From contig SVJQ01000002.1 in assembly GCA_015068905.1 (NCBI GenBank), positions 62,001 to 126,000 of the forward strand: a stretch of 64,000 bases of DNA. The letters run 5' to 3'. Under the pieces are notes generated by a model. The model had not been told where the DNA came from. It ran no database searches and saw only the letters and a program-made list of their open reading frames with translations. The position numbers were made by a program, and so were the translations under genes. Each line of letters starts with the position of its first letter. The stretch's first letter is position 1. Source of the stretch: Oscillospiraceae bacterium. GTDB taxonomy: Bacteria > Bacillota > Clostridia > UBA1381 > UBA9506. This document shows positions 18,102-26,853 of this stretch, one piece after another.

Positions 18102-19675
18102 GTAAGAACAGCTTTTAACACGCCATAAATCATCTTGGCGGCCTCACCCCGGGTAGCATTTTGTACCGGATTAAAGTTACCCTTGTCGTCACCGGATACA
18201 ATGCCCATACCGCATACTGACAGAACGTGAGACTGTGCATATTCAGAAATAGCAGAAAAGTCACCAAAGGCAGACGGGTCGGCTTTCGCTGCCGTTACAC
18301 CTTTTTTCTCCAGAACACTATTGATGATTTTTGCCATATCCTGTCTTTTAATCTTGGCGCCCACACCAAACTCCGTGCTACTTACGCCGTTCACAAGACC
18401 GTACTTTTGTGCCGATGCTACATAGGCATAGAACCAGGCATCCTCCGGCACATCGGCAAAGGTTGTCACTGCTTTTTCATCCTTTAAATCAAACAGTTCA
18501 ACAATGAGCTTGACAAACTCTTCTCTGGTAATACTGTCCTCCGGCGCAAAGATGCCTTCAGCTTTACCGCCTACAATGTTTCTTGCATACAAAGCTTCAA
18601 TATAGGGCTTTGACCAGCCGTTACAATCGGTAAAGGGTGAGCTTACTTCCTTGACCACATATTCACCTTTTGACAGTTCTGCCACAACCGCGCCGTCAAT
18701 ATACAGAGACATTTTAACCGGCACAAGTTCATTTCCCTCTACCCGATATACCACCGGATTTTCATAGATACCGGAGATAGAAACTATACCCTCTTCTGTA
18801 ACTGTAAAGTGCTGACTTGCCTCCTCCCCTTGAACGGGATCCTTCTTTTCAACGCGGCCTGCGCTTGCACCGGGCAGCTTTTCCACATCCTCAGCCGGGG
18901 GTTGATAAGTCGGTGCGCTGTCTAACAGACCAACGCGGTAAAACAGCATACCAACGCTGCTTTTTTCTGCAGCAGATAAGCCGGCATTCAGTTCTTCTAT
19001 ACTGTCGCGCAATTCATCTGAAAGAGACAAAGTCATACCATCTGCCTGCCAGACAGCCTCAATCTGTGCAGAAAGAGCAGAGGGATAATTACGAACCGTA
19101 AAATTGCCCGAGTTGTCCATAGCCAGCATAGCCCCACCCTCTGACAGGTTTGCTGCTTCTTCCAGCATTCTTGCAACCATACCGTCAGAAATCTGATGAT
19201 TCGTAAGCAAACGCTCAAGGGTCGACTGCCGGATTGACGAAGCACTCAGCAGAGCCTGAACACCCCGTTTTTCTACTGCAGAAAGAGAAAGACCTTCTTT
19301 GTTCTGATAAATGCTTTGGCACTCCTGACGGAAGGTTTCATCCAAAATCCGCAGGCTGTCAAAAACGTTCTGCAGGGTCACCGCATCTGTGTACTGCAGC
19401 ATTTTTTCAATCGCAGTGCCTAAAAGACCGGCATCCTGTCCGTTTTGCTGCTTGGCCAAAGATTCATCCAGCATGTCAAGACCCACATCGCTGCTGACAA
19501 ACGGCAGTGCCGAAATCAACATATCGCGACTCATAGAGGATACAACAGATACCAATCTTTCTACCTTACCCGTCTCAAGGGCAGAGGCCTTGGGTGAACA
19601 AGCCACACAAGACACAGACAATATAACCAGTGCCGAAAAAACAGCAATCACCTTGCACATAATATTTCTTTTCAT
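18092..19675 (-). CDS. SLH-domain surface (lipo)protein
   Basis: A 527-residue exported protein. The N terminus has a signal sequence ending in SVSCVACSPK; the cysteines suggest a lipoprotein, although neither fits the canonical L-x-x-C lipobox well. The middle (about 30-330) is helical and unrecognised. Three S-layer homology repeats fill the C terminus (about 355-527; e.g. EDSITREEFVKLIVELF, KRQDMAKIINSV, TRGEAAKMIYGV), which normally bind pyruvylated secondary wall polymer. It is last in a three-gene leftward group with another SLH protein and a membrane protein. Function beyond wall attachment is unknown. Confidence 0.8.
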   Translation of the reverse strand: MKRNIMCKVIAVFSALVILSVSCVACSPKASALETGKVERLVSVVSSMSRDMLISALPFVSSDVGLDMLDESLAKQQNGQDAGLLGTAIEKMLQYTDAVTLQNVFDSLRILDETFRQECQSIYQNKEGLSLSAVEKRGVQALLSASSIRQSTLERLLTNHQISDGMVARMLEEAANLSEGGAMLAMDNSGNFTVRNYPSALSAQIEAVWQADGMTLSLSDELRDSIEELNAGLSAAEKSSVGMLFYRVGLLDSAPTYQPPAEDVEKLPGASAGRVEKKDPVQGEEASQHFTVTEEGIVSISGIYENPVVYRVEGNELVPVKMSLYIDGAVVAELSKGEYVVKEVSSPFTDCNGWSKPYIEALYARNIVGGKAEGIFAPEDSITREEFVKLIVELFDLKDEKAVTTFADVPEDAWFYAYVASAQKYGLVNGVSSTEFGVGAKIKRQDMAKIINSVLEKKGVTAAKADPSAFGDFSAISEYAQSHVLSVCGMGIVSGDDKGNFNPVQNATRGEAAKMIYGVLKAVLTRG

Positions 19676-19699
19676 CCTGTGACCTCCCGTTTTTAAAAA

Positions 19700-19739
19700 G
19701 AAAGCAAGGGAAAGCTTACTGCAAGCTCCCCTTGCTTTC
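19700..19739 (-). terminator. Terminator downstream of the second SLH gene
   Basis: GAAAGCAAGGG and CCCTTGCTTTC form an 11-bp outer stem with an inner AGCTT/AAGCT pairing, followed on the minus strand by TTTTT. It separates the two SLH genes transcriptionally, at least in part. Confidence 0.75.
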
Positions 19740-19759
19740 GTCAGAACTTAATTTGTCAA

Positions 19760-21340
19760 TTATAACAGACCTGCATAGTGCATGAAGGAGTACAGAATCT
19801 TAGCTGCTTCAGCACGAGTGATGGAATTTGTCGGACGGAATGTACCGTCAGGATATCCACCTACGATGTTCAGTTCTGTTGCCTGTTTTACATATACTCT
19901 TGACCAGTCACCGATTTCATGGTGGTCATTATATGTCAGCGTTGTTCTGTCAATATCGTCAGAGAACATACGCATTACAACTGCAACCAGCTGTTCTCTT
20001 GTGATAATCTGCTGCGGTCTGTAAAGGCCGTCATCATAACCGGTAAAGATGCCTACCTTAACCATCATATTAACAGCCTCGATTGCCCATTCGGAAATGT
20101 ATGAGCTATCGCTGAAGTTGCAGTAAGGAGCACGTTTTGCCTTTGTCTCAAGGCCTAAAGCGCGGGTCATTGCAACTGCAATTTCTTCACGGGTGATGCC
20201 TAAATCCGGTCTGAAGGAGCCATCTTCATAACCATTGAAGATGCCACGCTTGGAAAGCTCAGCAATGTAGTCTTTTGCCCAATGATCTGCTGTATCAGCA
20301 TAAACATAAGCAGCATCTGCTACCGGCGGCTGGCTAACTTCAGATTCTGTGGGCTGAAGCTTACCGATTTGCTGGGAAACATCTGTTGTGCTGCTGCTAC
20401 TGCTGCTACCGGGACGGTTCGGACGGCTGCTGCCGCTATCATCGTCGCTATCATCAGCCAGCGGTGTGTACAGCGCAATTTCATCTGCAACTAAAACAGT
20501 TTTAATATCTGCCTTTAAGGAAGCATCTCCTAAATCATTAAGACCTGCTACCAGTGCATCCAGAATCACATCACCATCAGTAATAGCTTCACCGTTAATG
20601 GTGTCAAAGCGCTCAGTTACATAGGTATATAAGTTAGTTTTAAATTCATCACTGGCGATCTTCACTGCAAATTCGCTAGAACCAACAGCTGCGTCTGTCA
20701 ATACAAGGCTGCCCTGAAAGCTTTTAGAAAGACGCAGGATTGTGTTAGGACCAACGCCGTGTGTCGCCAGCTGAGCATTACCCGGTTCTTCCTCTTCGTT
20801 ATAAACGAAGTAATCATAAACATTCTTTAATGCTGTCTGGAAATCAGCACTGTCATTCACCAACACACCGGCTTCTGCCTCTGTTACCCATTCGCCGGTA
20901 GATGCCTGGTCAACAGCTTCCTGTGCAGCTCTGAAATCAGCAATCGCATCCTGTCTTTCGGTGTTGGGCAGTGCTCTGAATACGCTCAGGATAAATTTAA
21001 TTGCATCCTTGTTTGCCGCCAGAGAATCACCAATGTTAGCAATAATGCTGTTGAAGGTTGCATCGTTCAGGGTACCGCTGACTGTGCTACCGGTTCCTGT
21101 TACAGAATCCAATATGGTAATCAGACTGCCCATATTGTCTGCTGTCTGTGCATACAACGCAAACAAATTAAATACCTCAACACGCTGTGCCTGCGTCAGG
21201 GGCATATTACGGTCTAACAGGTCAATGATGTCTTCCATAGTAGCATCACTAAAGCTTACATCACCTGCCGCAAAGCCGGTTGTGCCAAGGCACAGGGTCA
21301 ACATAACTGTTGCCAGCAATACACTTATAAATTTCTTCAT
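19760..21340 (-). CDS. SLH-domain surface protein with Ser/Asp-rich linker
   Basis: A 526-residue exported protein with a signal peptide (KKFISVLLATVML, cleavage near GFA-A). A helical N-terminal region (about 27-300) is followed by a low-complexity DDSDDDSGSS and serine-run linker (about 305-345) and three well-formed SLH repeats (about 350-526: ITREEIAVAMTRALG, ITREQLVAVVMRMF, ITRAEAAKILYSF). It should be anchored in the S-layer or wall polymer. It follows the membrane-protein gene by 23 bp. The N-terminal domain is not recognised. Confidence 0.82.
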   Translation of the reverse strand: MKKFISVLLATVMLTLCLGTTGFAAGDVSFSDATMEDIIDLLDRNMPLTQAQRVEVFNLFALYAQTADNMGSLITILDSVTGTGSTVSGTLNDATFNSIIANIGDSLAANKDAIKFILSVFRALPNTERQDAIADFRAAQEAVDQASTGEWVTEAEAGVLVNDSADFQTALKNVYDYFVYNEEEEPGNAQLATHGVGPNTILRLSKSFQGSLVLTDAAVGSSEFAVKIASDEFKTNLYTYVTERFDTINGEAITDGDVILDALVAGLNDLGDASLKADIKTVLVADEIALYTPLADDSDDDSGSSRPNRPGSSSSSSTTDVSQQIGKLQPTESEVSQPPVADAAYVYADTADHWAKDYIAELSKRGIFNGYEDGSFRPDLGITREEIAVAMTRALGLETKAKRAPYCNFSDSSYISEWAIEAVNMMVKVGIFTGYDDGLYRPQQIITREQLVAVVMRMFSDDIDRTTLTYNDHHEIGDWSRVYVKQATELNIVGGYPDGTFRPTNSITRAEAAKILYSFMHYAGLL

Positions 21341-21363
21341 GTCTACACTCCCTTTGTTATCAT

Positions 21364-21927
21364 TTATTGAATTAAATGTTTATATTTATCATAATATCCC
21401 CAGATTTTTTCTTTATCCTCTGAAGATAATCCACGACTCACAATTTTATATGCCCGTCTGACCTCATCACTTGTAATACCGCCGCCAAGCATGCCGAACA
21501 GTTCTGTATAATCAGACGCAGATAAACCGGCACTTAAAATACTCAAGGCTGCCACCTTATCGCTGAAAGGAACCTTCTGTTGTAAAACTTTAAATTCCTC
21601 CATTGTAAGGTTCAGTTTATCAAAAGGAATCGCTCTTGACCCCGAGCTCGCGTCTTTGCCTGCAGGGTTCTGTGTCGCAGTTCCCTGACTATCAGGCGCC
21701 GTCACATCCGGAGATGTTTCTGCACCGTCTTGGTTGCCGTCCGGTCCGGACGGTTCACCTGATGGTGTTGTCCCCGGTTCTGTTATAACGACACCGGATT
21801 CATAGAAAGAATCACTAATCATTGAAAAAAGCGTATTAACGCCAAAATAAACCAAAAAAGAAACAAGAACCGCCACAACCAGAACAATACCTGTGATAAC
21901 CAGCCATTTTTTCTTCTTTTTTTTCAT
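21364..21927 (-). CDS. Single-pass membrane protein with Gly/Ser/Pro linker, function unknown
   Basis: A 187-residue protein: a lysine-rich N terminus (KKKKKKW), one membrane helix (about 8-30), a low-complexity Pro/Gly/Ser/Asp/Thr linker (about 48-95) and a helical C-terminal domain (about 100-187) containing LSASDYTELFGMLGGGIT. Topology suggests the C-terminal domain is outside. The start at 21927 has GGGGAG 5 nt upstream; seven extra residues are possible. It is the first gene of the SLH group, so it may work in the same envelope system. Confidence 0.65.
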   Translation of the reverse strand: MKKKKKKWLVITGIVLVVAVLVSFLVYFGVNTLFSMISDSFYESGVVITEPGTTPSGEPSGPDGNQDGAETSPDVTAPDSQGTATQNPAGKDASSGSRAIPFDKLNLTMEEFKVLQQKVPFSDKVAALSILSAGLSASDYTELFGMLGGGITSDEVRRAYKIVSRGLSSEDKEKIWGYYDKYKHLIQ

Positions 21928-22046
21928 AGTCACTCCCCAAAGAGCCATTTTACCGGCACTTTGAACCTGTATGTATAAATAGTATTAATAGTATATCATA
22001 GTTTTTTCAAAAAAGAAAGACCTAAAAATATTTTTGTTTAAAATTT

Positions 22047-22811
22047 TTATTTTCGCCTGTCCATTCTTTGTCTGACGATTTCATACATCATAATCGCCGC
22101 CGCCACAGACGCATTCAGTGATTCTGTTTCGCCCAGCATAGGTATTTTCACCATAAAATCGCACTTTTCGCGAATCAGGCGCGAAATGCCCTTACCCTCA
22201 GAACCAACTACCAGGCAGATTGGGCCTGTCATATTCGCATCATACAGGGTTTCGCCGTGCATATCCGCACCGGCTACCCACAAACCTCTTTCCTTCAATA
22301 CATCAATGGTTTGAGCCAGATTGGTCACGCGCACCACCGGCGTATAATGAACAGCGCCGGCAGAGGTTTTAGCTGTCACCGCATCAAGGCCTGCAGAACG
22401 GTTTTTGGGGATAATCACCCCGTCAGCGCCGGCAGCATTGGCGCTTCTGATAATGGCGCCTAAATTGTGAGGGTCGGTAATCTCATCACAAATAACAAAA
22501 AAAGGCGGTGTGTTCTTTTGCTCAGCTTTTCTGAACAATTCCTCAAGACTCGCATACGAGGTTGCACCGCAGACTGCCACAACGCCCTGACTTGCCTCAG
22601 TCTGACTGACACTGTTAATCTTCTGAGGCTTTACAAATTGCACCGGCACCTGCTTTTCTTTCGCAAGATCCATCAGCTTTTTTACGCCCCCGGGGCGTAC
22701 CGTTTCGCTGATCCAGATTTTATCAATGGGTCTGCCGGAAGATAAAGCTTCGTAAACTGAGTTTCTGCCTTCTATCATCATTTTTGTTTCTTTCTCGTGC
22801 TTCTTTTCCAT
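22047..22811 (-). CDS. rlmB: 23S rRNA (guanosine-2'-O-)-methyltransferase RlmB / TrmH-family SPOUT enzyme
   Basis: A 254-residue SPOUT methyltransferase that 2'-O-methylates rRNA (Gm2251 in E. coli RlmB). The N-terminal substrate-binding domain begins IEGRNSVYEAL, and the knotted catalytic domain shows DPHNLGAIIRSANAAGADGV, VGSEGKGISRL and SLNASVAAAI, the three SpoU motifs. The start at 22811 has GGAG 8 nt upstream; an upstream extension of 26 codons has none. Last gene of the ddl-to-rlmB string, 150 bp after the S41 protease gene. Confidence 0.92.
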   Translation of the reverse strand: MEKKHEKETKMMIEGRNSVYEALSSGRPIDKIWISETVRPGGVKKLMDLAKEKQVPVQFVKPQKINSVSQTEASQGVVAVCGATSYASLEELFRKAEQKNTPPFFVICDEITDPHNLGAIIRSANAAGADGVIIPKNRSAGLDAVTAKTSAGAVHYTPVVRVTNLAQTIDVLKERGLWVAGADMHGETLYDANMTGPICLVVGSEGKGISRLIREKCDFMVKIPMLGETESLNASVAAAIMMYEIVRQRMDRRK

Positions 22812-22961
22812 ACCATACTCTCCTTTGTGCTTATCCGGCCGCCGGAACGCCATCAATAGCGCAGCCCCTTGCAAAAGAAGCAGACCCAAACAACTTGAGC
22901 CTGCATCAATTTTTGCATAATTCTTGCGCCTTGCCTTTGCTAAAGACTGCCCGGAAATTTT

Positions 22962-24140
22962 TTATTCCTGCGTCGCTATCTTTCCCCTGATAACTTCAAG
23001 CGCTTTCGTAAGCTGAGCATCTTCCTCCGGTTCTAAAAGAGAAAGGTTTCCCATCAGCTCTTCGGCTAATGTCACTTTGATATCCGGCTCAATGCCGATA
23101 CCGTCAATACAGTCACCATTCGGGGTAAAGTAGCGGGAATTCGTTAAATAGATAGCTGTGGTACCGCTAAGGGGATGAACAGACTGCCCAACAGCCTTAC
23201 CATAGCTTTTTTCACCGATAATGGTTGCCAGACCATGGGCCTTTAAGCTGCCTGCCAGAAGCTCTGACGCACTGGCTGTGCCCTGATTAATCAGCACCAC
23301 CATAGGAAGATCTAACGCCTCATCATCAGAGTGGAAATACTGTTTTCTACCATGGCTGTCCTCTAAATACGCAATGACACCCTTTGGCAAAAGAGAATCC
23401 GTCATATCAATAACCGTATCGGCATAGCCACCGGGGTTATTTCTCAAATCAATAATCAGCCCCTGCATATTCTGACTTTTCAAGTCGTCAAGAGCACTCT
23501 GAAAATCTTCTTTTGTGTTATGCATAAATTCAGATACGCGAACATAGCCTACGTCCTCTGCAAGCATCTTGTATGCAACAGACTGCCGCTTTACCACCTC
23601 ACGGTGTACGGTAACAGACAGGGTTTCTTCCCCGCGCAAAATGGATAACGTAAACTCTTCATCCTCACCGTTTTTGATATAGTCAATAACGGCATCATAG
23701 GTTGTGGCGTCTACAACACGATCGCCAACTTTTGTAATAACATCACCCGGCAGAACACCGGCTTTTTGCGCCGGAGACCCGTCATAGGGTGAAATAACTG
23801 TCAAAGCTCCGGTCTCATAATTAAAATTCACGCTGACGCCGATGCCTTTATAGCTTTCCTTTTTGTCCTCCTGATAAGAAGAAAAATCCTCAGCATTTAA
23901 ATAACTGCTGTACTGATCGCCCAGACTGTAAACCATGGCGCTGATTGCCGCATCATTCAGTTTTGTGATCTGTTCATCTGTTAAGGGATCTACATAATTA
24001 TCAATAATAATTTGTCTGGCACGAAGCAGCGAATCTTCAGAATCAAAAATTCGTATACCAACAAAAAATGCCGATGTCACAGCCCAGACAACAATCGCTG
24101 TCAGGACTGCTGTTAAAACCAAATGCCGTTTGCGAATCAA
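22962..24140 (-). CDS. S41 C-terminal processing protease (CtpA/CtpB type) with PDZ domain
   Basis: A 392-residue protein with one N-terminal signal anchor (about 8-28), a PDZ domain (about 95-180) and the S41 protease core. The serine motif NQGTASASELLAG (about 285-297) and catalytic lysine K315 in GEKSYGKAVGQ are intact. It starts with TTG at 24140 (GGGAG 9 nt upstream). In Firmicutes such proteases act outside the membrane, for example in sporulation signalling (CtpB) or on wall hydrolases. The directly upstream gene encodes an M23 coiled-coil wall-hydrolysis factor, a plausible partner or substrate. Confidence 0.92.
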   Translation of the reverse strand: MIRKRHLVLTAVLTAIVVWAVTSAFFVGIRIFDSEDSLLRARQIIIDNYVDPLTDEQITKLNDAAISAMVYSLGDQYSSYLNAEDFSSYQEDKKESYKGIGVSVNFNYETGALTVISPYDGSPAQKAGVLPGDVITKVGDRVVDATTYDAVIDYIKNGEDEEFTLSILRGEETLSVTVHREVVKRQSVAYKMLAEDVGYVRVSEFMHNTKEDFQSALDDLKSQNMQGLIIDLRNNPGGYADTVIDMTDSLLPKGVIAYLEDSHGRKQYFHSDDEALDLPMVVLINQGTASASELLAGSLKAHGLATIIGEKSYGKAVGQSVHPLSGTTAIYLTNSRYFTPNGDCIDGIGIEPDIKVTLAEELMGNLSLLEPEEDAQLTKALEVIRGKIATQE

Positions 24141-24177
24141 GTATATACACTCCCTTCGGCCTGTCAGCCGTCAAAAA

Positions 24178-25344
24178 CTATGATAAATAGGGACGGGGGT
24201 TGGTAGGTGTACCGTTATTTAATACCTCAAAATGCAGGTGGTTACCGGTCGAGGTACCTGTTGTGCCGACCAAGGCAATTTTCTGACCGCGGGTAACGGT
24301 CTGTCCTTTTGAGACAAGTAGCTTGCTAGAGTGCCCGTACAGGGTCTGAATACCGTTGCCATGGTCAATGATAACGCAGTAGCCGTAGCCGCCGTTCCAG
24401 CCGGCAAACCGCACAGTGCCGTTAGCTGCTGCTAAAATAGGTGAACCGCCGGGCGCCGCCATATCCATACCGGAATGATATTTTCTCGTTCCATAAACAG
24501 GATGAATACGATAACCAAATTCAGAGGATATATATGTATAGCTGGGGGCAGGCCAACAGAACACGCCGCCGTCATAAATAATTCTGCCGCTGGATGAAAC
24601 CGTACCTCTTGAAGAGCCCGCCGAAACACTTGCTTTTAAGCTCTCCTCCTGAGCTGCTGCTGCCTTTTCCATCTGTTCGTATTTGGCAACATCCTTCTCC
24701 AAGGCCTTCATATAGCTTGTTTTTTCAGCAATCTTTGCATTCAATGCATCCTGTTTTCCCTGAACCAGATTACGGGCTTCCTGCTGTTCGGCGCGGTATG
24801 CAACAACCTCATTTTTAGATGCCTCAACGCTGTCTCTTAAAGAAACCATACGGTTAATAATACCCTGATCGTGCTCTGTAATTTCACGAATGGTTTCAAC
24901 TCTTGCAACAAAGTCAGAAAGGCTTTGGGAGTTCAGCAAAAGGTCAATATAGCTTGCCGCATTATTCTCATCCATTGCACGAAGGCGCTCGCAAAATTCA
25001 GCATCTTCTGCCGCTATCTGTGCTTCAAGCTCAGCAATTTCAGCTTCCTTGGCCTCAATTTTTGCATCTGCCTCGCTGATGATGGCATCAATGGCAGAAA
25101 GCTCTGCCCGAATCACATCAGCCTCATCGTCAAGCTTTGTGATTTGCGCCATAGCGTCCTGCATTTTGCCCTTGGCTTCTGTCTTCGCCGCCTGAGCCGC
25201 CTGCTTTTCCTTCCTTGCTTTATTAATTTTATCCTGCACGGTTTCAGCATATACCGACTCATTTTCATACAGCATCGGCGCAGTTGCCGTCACCAGCACC
25301 GCAACCATAACTGCAGAAACGGTACGCTTTATCAGTGAATTCAT
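24178..25344 (-). CDS. Coiled-coil M23 peptidase / murein hydrolase activator (EnvC/PcsB-like layout)
   Basis: A 388-residue exported protein with a signal peptide (about 1-33), a long coiled coil (about 36-235, rich in Ala/Glu/Lys) and a C-terminal LytM/M23 domain (about 262-388). Zinc ligands H290/D294 (HSGMD), H338 (LYGHS) and H369/H371 (HLHFEV) are all present, so it can be an active endopeptidase rather than only an activator. The coiled coil resembles proteins recruited to FtsEX at division sites, but no ftsEX is in the window. It is sandwiched between two S41 protease genes (gaps 37 and 26 bp). Confidence 0.88.
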   Translation of the reverse strand: MNSLIKRTVSAVMVAVLVTATAPMLYENESVYAETVQDKINKARKEKQAAQAAKTEAKGKMQDAMAQITKLDDEADVIRAELSAIDAIISEADAKIEAKEAEIAELEAQIAAEDAEFCERLRAMDENNAASYIDLLLNSQSLSDFVARVETIREITEHDQGIINRMVSLRDSVEASKNEVVAYRAEQQEARNLVQGKQDALNAKIAEKTSYMKALEKDVAKYEQMEKAAAAQEESLKASVSAGSSRGTVSSSGRIIYDGGVFCWPAPSYTYISSEFGYRIHPVYGTRKYHSGMDMAAPGGSPILAAANGTVRFAGWNGGYGYCVIIDHGNGIQTLYGHSSKLLVSKGQTVTRGQKIALVGTTGTSTGNHLHFEVLNNGTPTNPRPYLS

Positions 25345-25370
25345 ACACTTTCCTCCGTCTGTGTTTTAGC

Positions 25371-26816
25371 TTATTTAGCTTTTACAAGGGCAAGAGCCTT
25401 GTTAAACTGTTGGTCAATTTCAACACGAACTGCCTCAACATCACTCCTGAAGCGGATCAATGTTTCATAATCCATCACACCGGTGGGAGAAAGGCCGGCA
25501 TCCCTTTGATATTGCCGCACCGTAATGGTCAGTTCCTGATCATACTGATCGTTCACTTCACCCACAAAATAACCCACGGCATTAAACCGTTGCTTGATGG
25601 CAAGCACACCCGGACCGTGATCCCCTTCTTTATAATCGCGAAGCAAATCCAGCTCTTCCATATTAGAAGTGTCCAGACGAACATAACGGTTAGGAACCCA
25701 ATGATCCGGCTTGATGCCTTTGCCGTTAATATGCTCGCCGCCGGGCAGTACATACTCTGCCGTTGTCAGTTTCATGGAACCGAACTTCAGTTCCCCGATC
25801 TCAGGCAGGTGCATAAATTCCTGCACGGTGCCCTTGCCCAAAGTGGTTACGCCCACAATGGTGCCCAGACCGTGGTCCCTGATGTTACCGGCAAACAGTT
25901 CACCACCACTGGCGGTTTCTCCGTTAACCAATACCACAATTTTGTTGTAATACGGTTTTCCCGTTACATCGCCAATGCTTCTTAAAGTCGTATTTCTGCT
26001 TTCGTTGGCATATTCAATGCTGATAACATTCTTGCCACGAGGCACAAAATAGCTGATGGAATTTACCACACTGATGAGTTCGCCGCCGGGATTGTTACGC
26101 AGGTCAATAATCAACTTTTTGATGCCACTCTTTTTAAAGTATGCATCTGCCTCTGCAATTCCACCGGGGGTTGAGCCGTTAAAAGAGGCAATCTGCAAAT
26201 AACCCACACCGGTTTCCAGCTCGCTGTAGCCTACTGTGTTGCCGTTAATGGCACGGCGTGTAACCGTCAGGGGTATTTCTTTACCGTCACGAAGCATGGT
26301 AACCTGCACGGTAGTACCCTCTTCGCCCTGAATCAGGGGAACAATCTCATTGACTGAAAGCCCCGTCACGTCCTGACCGTCTACCTTGATAAAGCGGTCA
26401 CCTGCCAGAATGCCGGCTTCCTCTGCTGAACTGCCCGGCATAACCGATACAACCCCGACAGAACCAATCATACGCTGAACCGTAACACCAATGCCCACAT
26501 AGGCGGCATTGAACAGGTTGGCAAAGTCAACCAGTTCCTCCGGCGTGAAATAACCGCTGTATTGATCCATCTGATCGCCCACAATTTCGATTAAATCCTC
26601 CAGCATCTCCGGATGTTTTTCCAAAAGCTTGTGAGCAAAGCTGCTGGCCATTGCCGCTGTATCAACTTCAAACTTATAATTGCTTAAAACATTTGCAAGA
26701 ACCATATCAAAGTATGCTGTCTCTAAGCTTTCCTCTTCGGCAAACACCGCCGGACAGCCAAGCGTCATCATAACTGCCAACATAATAAGCAATAATTTTT
26801 TTGCAATCTGTTTCAT
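25371..26816 (-). CDS. S41 processing protease with PDZ and peptidoglycan-binding domains
   Basis: A 481-residue exported protease: signal peptide (cleaved near VFA-EEE), PDZ domain (about 95-180), S41 core with serine motif NGETASGGELFAG and catalytic lysine in TLGKGTVQE, and a C-terminal PG_binding_1 domain (about 390-460, containing GDHGPGVLAIKQRF) that should dock it on the wall. I use the ATG at 26816, where GGAGG is 8 nt upstream. With the other S41 gene and the M23 gene it forms a wall-remodelling trio inside a housekeeping operon. Confidence 0.92.
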   Translation of the reverse strand: MKQIAKKLLLIMLAVMMTLGCPAVFAEEESLETAYFDMVLANVLSNYKFEVDTAAMASSFAHKLLEKHPEMLEDLIEIVGDQMDQYSGYFTPEELVDFANLFNAAYVGIGVTVQRMIGSVGVVSVMPGSSAEEAGILAGDRFIKVDGQDVTGLSVNEIVPLIQGEEGTTVQVTMLRDGKEIPLTVTRRAINGNTVGYSELETGVGYLQIASFNGSTPGGIAEADAYFKKSGIKKLIIDLRNNPGGELISVVNSISYFVPRGKNVISIEYANESRNTTLRSIGDVTGKPYYNKIVVLVNGETASGGELFAGNIRDHGLGTIVGVTTLGKGTVQEFMHLPEIGELKFGSMKLTTAEYVLPGGEHINGKGIKPDHWVPNRYVRLDTSNMEELDLLRDYKEGDHGPGVLAIKQRFNAVGYFVGEVNDQYDQELTITVRQYQRDAGLSPTGVMDYETLIRFRSDVEAVRVEIDQQFNKALALVKAK

Positions 26817-26853
26817 AAACATTTCCTCCGCATTTTGCTTCGGCAAAACCTTC

